Positions 43,146 to 51,982 of a DNA stretch of 64,000 nucleotides are shown here, in pieces. The stretch lies in assembly GCA_009720755.1 (NCBI GenBank), contig WNKV01000018.1, positions 1-64,000 of the forward strand. Reading direction: 5' to 3'. A model generated the notes under the pieces. That model was not told the DNA's origin. It searched no databases and was given only the letters and a program-made list of their open reading frames with translations. Position 1 is the first letter of the stretch; the number at the start of each line of letters is the position of its first letter. A program made the translations under genes and the position numbers. The stretch comes from Rhodoplanes serenus (GTDB lineage: Bacteria; Pseudomonadota; Alphaproteobacteria; Rhizobiales; Xanthobacteraceae).

Positions 43146-44900
43146 TTGACTTCCGCGCCCGATCGCAGCGGACGCTTCGCGTTCCTGCGCCAGCTCGTCG
43201 CCGATGGCATCCCGCACATCTTCGGCAACCCCGGCAGCTCGGAGGAGAATCTCCTTGATGCACTGCGCCACGAGGAGTTCGCCAGCCTGCGCTACGTCCT
43301 CGCCCTGCACGAGGGGCCGGCGGTGGCGATCGCCGACGCCTATGGGCGCGCCGCCCCGGCAGTGCAGCGCCCCGGCGATCCGCGGCCGTGGCGGCGTCCG
43401 GCCCTGGTGCAGCTCCACTCCTATGCGGGCCTCGCGAACGGCCTCGGCATGATGTACTACGCGCGCCGCGGCTACACCCCGATGGTGGTGTTCGCCGGCG
43501 AGGCGGGGCTGCGCTACGAGGCACTCGACGGCCAGATGGCGGCCGATCTGCCGGCCATCGCCCGCCCCTTCGTCAAGTCCGACCACAACGGTCCCTGCGC
43601 CTGGCGGGTGGTCGATCCCGGCTCGCTGCTGCGCCTCACCCGCCGCGCCATCAAGACGGCGGCGACGCCGCCGATGGGGCCGGTGTTCCTCACCCTGCCG
43701 ATGGACGTGCTCGACCAGCCCTGCCCGGAGGCGGTCGAGCCGACCCGCCTGGTCGAGACCCGCGTCTCTCCCGACGACACCACCATCGCGGCGGCGGCCG
43801 CCCTGCTGCGCAGCGGCGAGCGGCCGCTGATCCTGATGGGCGACGGCATCGCGGCCGCCGACGCGCAGCACGAGCTCGTCGCCGTGGCGGAGCTGCTGGG
43901 GGCGGTCGTCTGGGGGGCGAACTGCTCGGAGGTGAACATGCCGGCCTCGCACCCGCTGTTCGGCGGCCTGCTGGGCCACATGTTCGGCAGCGCCAGCCGA
44001 CCCGTGACGGCGGCCGCCGATGTGGTGCTGATCGTCGGCACCACGGTGCTGCCCGAGGTGTTTCCGCTCACTGCCGGGGTGTTCGCGCCGGGGGCGCGGC
44101 TGGTGCAGATCGATCTCGGCGTGTCCGAGATCGGCAAGAACGAGGGGGTCGAGATCGGCCTGCTGGCCGACCCCAAGCTCGCCCTCGGTCGTCTGGCGAC
44201 GGTGCTGGCGGCGACCCTGACGGACGCGGAGCGGACCCGCGCACACGCGCGCCGCGCCCGCCAGGCCGCCGTCAAGGCGGCGGCGCGACAGGACGCGCTC
44301 GCCGCCGACGCCGCCCGCCGCGATGCCGTGCCGATCCCGGCGTCGCGCCTGATGGCCGACATCGCGGCGCGGCTGCGGACGGTCGGCCGGCCGGCCGCGA
44401 TCTTCGACGAGGCGCTGACCTGTGGGCCGGAGCTTCTGCGTCACCTGCCGCCGGATCAGCCCGGCGCCTGGTTCCAGACCCGGTGCGGCATGCTCGGCAC
44501 CGGGCTGCCCGGCACCGTCGGGCTGAAGATCGCCAAGCCCGACCACCTGGTGATCGGCTTCGCCGGCGACGGCGGCGGCATCTCCACCATCCAGGCGCTG
44601 GCCACGGCGGCGCGCCACCGCATCGGCGCCAAGTTCATCGTACTGAACAACCGCCGCTACCGCATTCTCGACTACAATCTCCAAGCCTACCGGCAGGAGC
44701 GCGGCGAGCCCGCCGACCAGCCCTTCCCCGACTGCTTCGATCTCGCCCCGCAGAACCTGCGCTTCGACCTGCTGGCCGAGGGGCTGGGGGTGCCGGCCGT
44801 GCGGGTCGAGTGGCCGGCCGAGATCGCCCCCGCCCTCGACCGGGCGCTCGCCGACGACGCGCCGTTCCTGATCGAGGTGATGGTCGACGGCAGCCTGTGA
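43146..44900 (+). CDS. thiamine-diphosphate-dependent enzyme, benzoylformate decarboxylase-like
   Basis: 584 residues from the TTG at 43146, preceded by GGGGGAGG; in-frame GTG 43098 and ATG 43062 are alternatives, but the ATG overlaps a regulatory site. It has three TPP-enzyme domains: N-terminal Pyr domain with the catalytic Glu in LALHEGPAVAIADAYG, middle domain (GERPLILMGDGIAAAD), and C-terminal PP domain with the motif GDGGGIST then NN. The closest known group by feel is benzoylformate decarboxylase, or the acetolactate synthase large subunit family. An extra Pro/Arg-rich stretch (VQRPGDPRPWRR) follows the Glu motif and is not usual. The substrate is unknown; the neighbour on the left is fixR. 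Confidence 0.85.
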   Translation: MTSAPDRSGRFAFLRQLVADGIPHIFGNPGSSEENLLDALRHEEFASLRYVLALHEGPAVAIADAYGRAAPAVQRPGDPRPWRRPALVQLHSYAGLANGLGMMYYARRGYTPMVVFAGEAGLRYEALDGQMAADLPAIARPFVKSDHNGPCAWRVVDPGSLLRLTRRAIKTAATPPMGPVFLTLPMDVLDQPCPEAVEPTRLVETRVSPDDTTIAAAAALLRSGERPLILMGDGIAAADAQHELVAVAELLGAVVWGANCSEVNMPASHPLFGGLLGHMFGSASRPVTAAADVVLIVGTTVLPEVFPLTAGVFAPGARLVQIDLGVSEIGKNEGVEIGLLADPKLALGRLATVLAATLTDAERTRAHARRARQAAVKAAARQDALAADAARRDAVPIPASRLMADIAARLRTVGRPAAIFDEALTCGPELLRHLPPDQPGAWFQTRCGMLGTGLPGTVGLKIAKPDHLVIGFAGDGGGISTIQALATAARHRIGAKFIVLNNRRYRILDYNLQAYRQERGEPADQPFPDCFDLAPQNLRFDLLAEGLGVPAVRVEWPAEIAPALDRALADDAPFLIEVMVDGSL

Positions 44901-44933
44901 TTCGCCGGCCGGACCTGGATGCGACCGCGTAGC

Positions 44934-44960
44934 CCGGATCGAGCGAAGCGAGATCCGGGG
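44934..44960. repeat. palindromic repeat
   Basis: CCCGGAT, CGAGCGAAGCGAG, ATCCGGG: a perfect inverted repeat of a type very common between genes in Rhizobiales. It is 30 bases past the TPP enzyme stop and may double as a transcription end. Confidence 0.6.
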
Positions 44961-45115
44961 GGCATGCGGGGCACCGCCCCGATGATCCGCCGCCGCGGGT
45001 GGCGCGTATCGGGCCCGTCGACCAGCGGCGGGAGCCCGCGCCGTCGAACCACCTTGCGCGGCCGCGGCGCGGAAGGCGACAACACGGGGCTCTCTCAGCC
45101 GACCCACGAGGCCCC

Positions 45116-46661
45116 GTGATCCGACGCGCGTCCCTTTTCGATCTCGTCCTCGGCCTCGCCGCCGGTCTCGCGATCGTCGTCGCCCTGTGGCAGCTCCTCG
45201 CCACCACGGCGGGGCTCGACATCACACGCACCCAGGTGGGGCCGACCCCGGTGACGGTCTATCGCGCCGCCCGCCCCGGTGGTGGTGATCGCCCACGGCT
45301 TCGCCGGCTCGCAGCAGCTCATGCAGCCCTTCGCGGTGACGCTCGCCCGCAACGGCTATGTGGCGGTGACGTTCGACTTCCTCGGCCACGGCCGCAACGG
45401 CGAGCGGCTCGGCGGCGACATCACCCGGGTCGCCGGCACCACCACGTTCCTGGTCGACGAGGTGGCGCGCGTCGCCGCCTTCGCCAAGGCCCTGCCGGGT
45501 GGCGACGGCCGCCTCGCGGTGCTCGGCCACTCGATGGCGTCCGATATCGTGGTGCGCTACGCCCAGTCCGATCCCGCCGTCGCCGCCACCGTGGCGATCT
45601 CGATGTTCTCGCCCGCCGTGACGGCGCAGACGCCGCGCAACCTCCTCGTCGTGGTCGGCGACTTCGAGCGCCGGCTGAAGCAGGAGGCACTGCGCGCCGT
45701 CGGCCTCGCGGTCGGCGGCCCGGGCGAGCCGGGCATCACCTACGGGTCGTTCGCCGACGGCAGCGCGCGGCGCGCCGCCTTCTCGCCCCGTGTGGAGCAC
45801 ATCGCGGTGCTCTACAGCGACGCATCTAGCCGCGAGGCGCTCGCCTGGCTCGACACCGTGTTCGGCCGCCGCGGCTCCGGCTATGTGGACGATCGCGGCG
45901 CCTTCATCGGTCTGCTGATCCTCGGCCTGGTGCTGCTGGCGAAGCCGCTCGCCCGGCTGCTGCCGCGGGTGAGCGACCCGCCGCGCGGCGCCGGGCTGCC
46001 GTGGCGGACGCTGTGGCCGGTCGCGGTCGCGCCCGCGGTGCTGACGCCGCTCCTCTTGTGGAAGGTGCCGACCGACTTTCTGCCGGTGCTGGTCGGCGAC
46101 TATCTGGCGATGCATTTCGGCCTCTACGGTCTGCTCACCGCGCTCGGCCTGGTGCTGGTGCGGCGATGGAGCCCGGCGGCCGGCGACGTCTCGGCGCCGG
46201 CGAGACCGGCGGGCCGCGTCCGGATCGCGGCCTTGCTGGTCGCCGCCGCCGCGGTCGCGCTCTACAGCATCGCGGCGCTCGGCGGCGCCATCGACAACTT
46301 CGTTACCTCCTTCGTGCCGGTGACGCCGCGGCTGCCGCTGGTGCTGGCGCTCTTGGCCGGCACCCTGCCGTGGTTCCTGGCCGACGAGTGGGCGACGCGC
46401 GGCGTCGGCGCCGGGCGCGGCGCCTATGCGGCCACCAAGCTCCTGTTCCTCGTGTCGCTCGCCGTGGCGGTGGCGCTCAACCTGTCGAAGCTGTTCTTCC
46501 TGATCCTGATCGTGCCGGTGATCCTGGCCTTCTTCGTCGTCTACGGCCTGTTCAGCCGCTGGGCCTACCGGCGCACCGGCCATCCGTTCGTCGGCGGCCT
46601 CGCCAACGCGCTCGCCTTCGCCTGGGCGATCGCGGTGACGTTCCCGATGCTGACGCGGTGA
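45116..46661 (+). CDS. alpha/beta hydrolase with C-terminal membrane domain (apparent frameshift)
   Basis: Two frames together make one protein. From the GTG at 45116 a membrane anchor is read (SLFDLVLGLAAGLAIVVALW) as far as TPVTVYRAA. Near 45,255-45,280, in a GCCGCCCGCCCC run, the reading must move by one base to continue with VVVIAHGFAGSQQLM, the start of an alpha/beta hydrolase. The nucleophile elbow is GHSMAS. About seven hydrophobic segments follow in the C-terminal half. In the second frame alone, ATG 45279 to 46661 gives 460 residues. Either the sequence has an extra base here, or the gene is broken or starts at a GTG just before 45,279. The substrate is unknown. Confidence 0.7.
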
Positions 46662-46680
46662 GCCGGTCGCTCCCGGCATG

Positions 46681-46710
46681 AAAACGGGCGGCCCCGATCG
46701 GAGCGCCCGT
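46681..46710 (-). terminator. Rho-independent terminator of the 743-aa/Kor/Nfn operon
   Basis: On the minus strand ACGGGCG ... CGCCCGTTTTC: a 7-base GC stem followed by four T, 36 bases after the last stop codon of the operon. Confidence 0.6.
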
Positions 46711-46745
46711 CGAAGACGAAGCGAGAAGGGCCGCGGCGGCGCCGC

Positions 46746-48977
46746 TCAGGCGAACGCCTTGGCGCGAGCCCTCAGCGCATCAAGATCCGGCTCCTTGGGG
46801 TTGCGCGGCTCGCCCGGGTGGATGATGCCCACCGGGCAGCTCTCCGCCGCCTCGACGAGCTGGCGGAACGTGCCGGCCGCGACATCGGCCACGAACGCCT
46901 GCTGGTTGCCGTCGTAATGGAACATGCGGGCATTGACCTGGAGGCAGGCGTTGCAGCTCGTGCAGCGCGGCGTCTCGATCCAGGGATCGGGGCTCGGCGC
47001 GGCTTCCGGCTCGGCCGCCTTGGCCTTGGCGGCGGGCTTGCTCTTGGGCGCCGCCTCGGGCTCGGCCTTCGCGGTGGCGGCGGGCGCCGCCGGCTCCGGC
47101 ATGCGGCCTTCGGCCACCGCCTGGGCGGCGGCCTGCTCGGCCGCCTCCCGCTCGGCCGCCTCGCGGGCCGCCTGCTCGGCGCGGGAGCGCCGCTCGGCCC
47201 ACGAGTTGTGGATGTCGCCGAGCTCCTGGAGCCGGTGCCACGCCTCGCGGCAACGGCGGGTGGCGGCCATCACCTGCTCGCTGACGATCGCCCGGTACAG
47301 CCGGTTCTCGGCGTCCACCACGGTGACATAGGGCACCGCACCGGGACCGGCCGGCGGCTGGCGCAGCCACACGTCGACCGGCACCATGGTGTCGGACCAG
47401 TGGGCGCTCGGCACCAGGGCGAACTGCCGGGCATGGCGCGGATCGCCGACCACGAGATCGGCCGCCGTGAAGGCGAGATCGCCGACGACGCGCTGCTGCT
47501 CGGCGTTCTCGTAGACAAAGTGATGCACGCTCCAGTCCGCCTCCGGCTGCGGATTGTCGGCGACATCCCAGCGCTCGGCGAGAACAGGCCCGCCCGACGG
47601 GTCGTAGGTGAAGGACGGGAAGACGCGCGCCTCCACGGCGGCGGCGGCGCGCAGATAGGCCGGCACGCCGGGCGTGCCGGTGCCGGCCCCGGTGTAGACC
47701 GAGAACAGCGCCGGACCCGCATAGGCGAGGCCGCGGCCGATGCGGCCGCCACAGCGTGCGAGCGAGGCGGCGGACGCCTGCATCACGAAGATGTCGTCGA
47801 TCGAGGTCGCCATGGTGGCGAGGCGGGTGCCGGCGAGCGTCGGCCCGCCGGGGCCGGGCGCCGGATCACCGAGCGCGTCGTGGGTCGGCACCACCACCTT
47901 GACCGGCAGGCCGGCGGCGAGCAGCTCCAGCACCTCGGCCCGGGTCGCCGCGCCGGCGTCCTCGACGCAGACCAGCATGTCGGGGCCGAGGGCGAGATCG
48001 GCGGCGCCCAGCGAGGTCTCCGAGAACGCTTCGAAGAACGGATCGTGCTCCGGCTCGTCGTACCGCCCCTCGATCTCCAGCTCGGCGATGGCGAGCGCCT
48101 TGACCAGGGCGGCCAGCGCCGGCCGCTGCCGCCGCCAGGCGGCGAGCGCCGAGGCGCAGTCGTCGAACACCAGCTCGGCCAGCGCCCGCTCCTCGGCGGC
48201 GCGATCGCGGGCGCGCAGGGCGGTCAGCAGCGGCTGCGCCTCCAGCACCGCCAGGGCCGCCTCGATGCGACGGCGACGGCGCTTCGACACCGGGCCGCCC
48301 GACACCGTGCCGAGCAGCTCCGACATGGTGCCGAAGTCGAACAGGGTGGACAGGCCGGGACCGACCGCGGCGGCGAGCGCATCCGGCGCCCGGCCCGCCT
48401 CGGAGCGCGCGTGATCGGCGAGCAGCACGTCGGCGAGCTTGAGCACCAGGGTCTCGACCCGCTCGGCGAGGCCGGCGAGCTTGCGCTCCTGCACCAGGCG
48501 CCAGATGTGGCCGACGACCCGCTTGGGCGCCGCCGCGCCGCAGTCGACGAGCTCGCCGTCGACCGTGATGGCGGCGCGAACCGCCGCGACGCTCGCCGCG
48601 AAGCCGTCGTCGGCCGTGGGCGCCAGCGCCGCCACGGCCGCATCCCACACGGCCGAGAGCCGGCCGCCGTCGGCGGCACGCCGCCGGATCTCGGCCTCCA
48701 GCCGCAGCACCTGACGGCGCATCCGCTCACCGGCGGCACCGCGCGGCGCCACCTGCTGGAGCGCCGCGTCGATCAGCCCGCGCAGGGTGCGGATCGCCTC
48801 GGCGGGCTCGGCCTCGCTCACCAGCACCAGCGGGTAGTCGTAGCGCAGGGCCGCGAGATCGCGGAATCCCGCGAACAGCGCCGGCCGAACCGGCCCGACC
48901 GCCTGCACCGGCACGGCGCCGGCCGGATTGCGGCCGAGCACGTGGAAGGCGAGCTGGGTCTTGACGTCCGCGTCCAT
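46746..48977 (-). CDS. 743-residue protein with C-terminal ferredoxin domain, unknown family
   Basis: The last 72 residues form a single [4Fe-4S] ferredoxin domain (Cys672, 675, 678 in CTSCNACLQV, and Cys714 in ESCPVGIIHPG). It is joined by an Ala/Glu/Lys/Pro linker (about 600-665) to a large part I do not recognise. Residues about 420-500 (SLARCGGRIGRGLAYAGPAL, then VEARVFPSFTYDP) resemble the distal TPP domain of pyruvate:ferredoxin oxidoreductases. Residues 1-350 are helical and charged. It starts 33 bases after the beta subunit of the oxidoreductase, so it is probably an extra subunit or electron outlet of that complex. No signal peptide or membrane segment is seen. Confidence 0.8.
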   Translation of the reverse strand: MDADVKTQLAFHVLGRNPAGAVPVQAVGPVRPALFAGFRDLAALRYDYPLVLVSEAEPAEAIRTLRGLIDAALQQVAPRGAAGERMRRQVLRLEAEIRRRAADGGRLSAVWDAAVAALAPTADDGFAASVAAVRAAITVDGELVDCGAAAPKRVVGHIWRLVQERKLAGLAERVETLVLKLADVLLADHARSEAGRAPDALAAAVGPGLSTLFDFGTMSELLGTVSGGPVSKRRRRRIEAALAVLEAQPLLTALRARDRAAEERALAELVFDDCASALAAWRRQRPALAALVKALAIAELEIEGRYDEPEHDPFFEAFSETSLGAADLALGPDMLVCVEDAGAATRAEVLELLAAGLPVKVVVPTHDALGDPAPGPGGPTLAGTRLATMATSIDDIFVMQASAASLARCGGRIGRGLAYAGPALFSVYTGAGTGTPGVPAYLRAAAAVEARVFPSFTYDPSGGPVLAERWDVADNPQPEADWSVHHFVYENAEQQRVVGDLAFTAADLVVGDPRHARQFALVPSAHWSDTMVPVDVWLRQPPAGPGAVPYVTVVDAENRLYRAIVSEQVMAATRRCREAWHRLQELGDIHNSWAERRSRAEQAAREAAEREAAEQAAAQAVAEGRMPEPAAPAATAKAEPEAAPKSKPAAKAKAAEPEAAPSPDPWIETPRCTSCNACLQVNARMFHYDGNQQAFVADVAAGTFRQLVEAAESCPVGIIHPGEPRNPKEPDLDALRARAKAFA

Positions 48978-49010
48978 GTCGATGTCCCGCCGGGCGGGCC
49001 TCCAAAAAAC

Positions 49011-50000
49011 TCAGACGGCGCTCCGCGCGGGCTCGTCCGCGTCGGGCCACACGGTGAACTTGTCGAGCTCGGCTTCGAGCCCGGCCTTGATCATCTCGAT
49101 CGGCCGCGGCTTGCCGGCCTCGCGGATGTCCTCGTAGCAGGGCACGCTCTCATCTCGGAACAGGATGCCGACCGGCACCGGGTCGATGCTCGATGCGATC
49201 TCGCGGGCCCGATGGATGTCTGACGGATCGTGGCTCTGGCGGTTCTTGTAGATCTTCTGCAAGCCGGCGCTGTAGCCGATGCCGTCGGGATGCTCGAGCA
49301 GCAGCGTCTTCTGCGGATCGTGCAGCCAGGGCTCCCACATCTTGGGCAGGAACTCGGGGCAGCGCTGGATGATGCGCACGAACGAGAAGCCCTGATGATG
49401 AAAGGCCGCCTTGATGACGGCATGCACCACCTCGGGAATCCAGTCGACCGCCTGGGCCACGAACGACACGTTGGTGACACCGAGCGTGACGGTGAGCGGA
49501 TTCATGGCGTCCAGATAGGAGCCGTGCGGCGTCGTGTTGCTGCGCAGCCCCTTGGGCGAGGTCGGCGACACCTGCTTCTTGGTCAGGCCGTAGACGTGGT
49601 TGTCGTGCAGCACCACGGTCATGTTCATGTTGTAGCGGATGGCGTGCAGCCAGTGCGCCGCCCCGATGCTACAGCAGTCGCCATCGCCGGTGTTGACGAA
49701 GACGTGCAGGTCCGGGCGCGCCATCTTGACGCCTTCGGCGATCGGCAGCGCACGGCCGTGGATGCCGTGGAAGCCGTAAGTCCGCATGTAGTGCGGGAAG
49801 CGGCTGGCGCAGCCGATCCCCGACACGAAGGCGAGCTTCTCGGGCCGCAGATTCTCGTCGCGGCAGAGGCGCTGCACCGCGGCCAGCACGGCGTTGTCGC
49901 CGCACCCGCTGCACCAGCGCGGCACGCCGCTCTGATAGTCTTCGAGGCTGTGCGCCTCCTCGACCATCTGCAACAGGCATTCGTGCATCGGCATCGACAT
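49011..50000 (-). CDS. korB: 2-oxoacid:ferredoxin oxidoreductase beta subunit
   Basis: 329 residues. The cluster and TPP sites are clear: Cys30 and Cys33 (WCSGCGDNAVL), Cys64 (GIGCASRFPHY), TPP motif NTGDGDCCSIGAAH (GDGD at 105-108), and a late IQRCPEF Cys. It decarboxylates a 2-oxoacid with its alpha partner and reduces ferredoxin. 2-oxoglutarate is the most likely substrate by family type, pyruvate the alternative. The start overlaps nothing; the alpha gene ends 10 bases upstream. Confidence 0.9.
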   Translation of the reverse strand: MSMPMHECLLQMVEEAHSLEDYQSGVPRWCSGCGDNAVLAAVQRLCRDENLRPEKLAFVSGIGCASRFPHYMRTYGFHGIHGRALPIAEGVKMARPDLHVFVNTGDGDCCSIGAAHWLHAIRYNMNMTVVLHDNHVYGLTKKQVSPTSPKGLRSNTTPHGSYLDAMNPLTVTLGVTNVSFVAQAVDWIPEVVHAVIKAAFHHQGFSFVRIIQRCPEFLPKMWEPWLHDPQKTLLLEHPDGIGYSAGLQKIYKNRQSHDPSDIHRAREIASSIDPVPVGILFRDESVPCYEDIREAGKPRPIEMIKAGLEAELDKFTVWPDADEPARSAV

Positions 50001-50010
50001 GGTGGTCTCC

Positions 50011-51927
50011 TCAGGCGATCCGCGCGCGAATGACGTCCAGGATGGTGCCGGGCTTGATCGGCTGGCCCTTCACCTCGCCCCAGCAGTCGATGTCGACGAG
50101 GTAGCGGCTGCGCAGCATCATGGCGAGAGCCGAGAAGCGGCGGTTGTTCTCGTCGATCAGCTTGTCCTCGGGGCGGTCGCACCAGTTGGCCTCGACGCAG
50201 AGGACGCGGCGGAAGCGCGCCATGATCTCCTTGATGCCGGGCTGCATCGGCTGGAGGAAGTGCAGATGGGTCGACGACACCTTCAGGCCCTCGGCGCGCG
50301 CCCGCGTCACCGCCTCCTCGATGGCGCCGCGGGTCGAGCCCCAGCCGACGATCAGGAGATCGCCGTCGGGATCGCCGAATACCGGCGGCGGCTTCAGGGT
50401 CTTCTGCAAGGTGGCGAGCTTGAGGCTGCGGGCGCGGATCGCCTCCTCGTTGATGACCGGATCGTAGGCGACGCGGCCGTCGCGATCGTGGGCGAGGCCC
50501 GTGATGGTGTGCATGCCGTTCGGCTGACCCGGCACGATGCGATGGATGAGGCCGGTGTCCTTGTTCCAGTCGTAGGGCTTGGTGCCGAACGGCACGGCGC
50601 TCTGGTCGATCGGCGCGGCGAGCCACGCCTCGTCGAACCTCGGCCGCGGGAACGGCTGCTGCGAGGTGGCGAGGTTGGAGTCGGAGAGCACCACCACCAC
50701 CATGTTGAACGCCTCGGCGATCTTGCGCGCCGTGACGACGGAATAGAAGCAATCCTCGATGGTCGAGGCCGCCATCACCACCTTGGGGGCGTCGCCGTGG
50801 CTGCCGTAGATGGCGGTGAGCGCGTCGCCCTGCTCGCCCTTGGTGGGCTGGCCGGTCGACGGCCCGCCACGCTGGACGTTGACGACGACCAGCGGGATCT
50901 CGCACATCACGGCGAGGCCGATCGCCTCCTGCTTGAGCGAATAGCCGGGACCCGACGTGATGGTGACGGCGCACTTGCCCGCATAGGAGGCGCCGATCGC
51001 GAAGGTGCAGGCGGCGATCTCGTCCTCGGCTTGGTGCACGATGCCGCCGACGCGCTCGAACACCTCGCTGAGATAGTGCGACGCCGAGGTGGCCGGCGTG
51101 ATCGGGTACATGGCGCAGATTTCCATGCCCGAGGCGAGCACGCCGAGCGCGATCGCGGTATTGCCGTTGACGACGATCTGCGGCTCCTTGGCGCGGACCG
51201 CCGGGATGCGATACTTGAAGTCGAGATTGGCGTCCGCCCAGGCGGCGCCGGCTTCGAGCAGCGCCAAGTTGGAGCGCACCACCGCGTCCGACTTCTTGCG
51301 GAAGGTCAGCCGCACCTGCTCGCGCGCCAGCTTGAGGTCGAAGCTGAACACGGTGCACAGCACGCCGAGCACGAACATGTTCTTGCCGCGGCGAGGATCG
51401 GGCACGATCGGCTTGCACAGCGCCTCGAACGGCACCTCGATGACCTGGTAGCCCTGCGCCACCAGGTCTTCATAGGTCTCGCGGTAGGCGGCGGCGATGC
51501 GCGGGTCGCTGTGGGTGCGCCACATGCATTCCAGCAGGATGGTGCAGCCGGGCTTCAACTCGCCGGCGCGCACCCGCCCGAGCAGCACCTGCTCGTTGAA
51601 CGCCACCACGAGATCGACACCGTCGCCGCCGTTGGCGATGCGGTTGGCGCCGAGCCGGATGCGGTTGCCGGAGGCACCCGCGATGCTGCGGGCCGGCGGC
51701 TGGATCTCGGCCGGGATGATCTCGACCGTCCACACGCCGTTGCCCATGCGGGCCGCGATTGCGCCGAGCGACTGGCCGCAGCGCTGCGCCCCCTCGCCGG
51801 AATCGCTGATGATCTCGACGACGCATTCGTCGAGGGTGACCACCGCCGGCTTGGCCTTCGGCCGCGGTGCGACCGGCGGCTCGAGCGTCGCGTCGTCGCC
51901 GTGAACCGCCGTCAGCGTCTCGTTCAT
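50011..51927 (-). CDS. korA: 2-oxoacid:ferredoxin oxidoreductase, fused gamma-alpha subunit
   Basis: 638 residues. An N-terminal gamma domain (about residues 35-220: SDSGEGAQRCGQSLGAIAAR, then GGDGVDLVVAFNEQ) is fused to the alpha domain (from about 270: MYPITPATSASHYLSEVFE, ITSGPGYSLKQEAIGLA, and QRGGPSTGQPTKGEQGD). This fused form is common for 2-oxoglutarate:ferredoxin oxidoreductase in aerobes and facultative bacteria. Works as an alpha-beta dimer with the next gene. The low-potential ferredoxin it makes could feed nitrogenase or, in reverse, fix CO2. Confidence 0.9.
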   Translation of the reverse strand: MNETLTAVHGDDATLEPPVAPRPKAKPAVVTLDECVVEIISDSGEGAQRCGQSLGAIAARMGNGVWTVEIIPAEIQPPARSIAGASGNRIRLGANRIANGGDGVDLVVAFNEQVLLGRVRAGELKPGCTILLECMWRTHSDPRIAAAYRETYEDLVAQGYQVIEVPFEALCKPIVPDPRRGKNMFVLGVLCTVFSFDLKLAREQVRLTFRKKSDAVVRSNLALLEAGAAWADANLDFKYRIPAVRAKEPQIVVNGNTAIALGVLASGMEICAMYPITPATSASHYLSEVFERVGGIVHQAEDEIAACTFAIGASYAGKCAVTITSGPGYSLKQEAIGLAVMCEIPLVVVNVQRGGPSTGQPTKGEQGDALTAIYGSHGDAPKVVMAASTIEDCFYSVVTARKIAEAFNMVVVVLSDSNLATSQQPFPRPRFDEAWLAAPIDQSAVPFGTKPYDWNKDTGLIHRIVPGQPNGMHTITGLAHDRDGRVAYDPVINEEAIRARSLKLATLQKTLKPPPVFGDPDGDLLIVGWGSTRGAIEEAVTRARAEGLKVSSTHLHFLQPMQPGIKEIMARFRRVLCVEANWCDRPEDKLIDENNRRFSALAMMLRSRYLVDIDCWGEVKGQPIKPGTILDVIRARIA

Positions 51928-51982
51928 GACCGTCTCGTGTTCTTGGTTCGCCTCCGATCCGCCGGGCGGCGGACCGCGAGCC

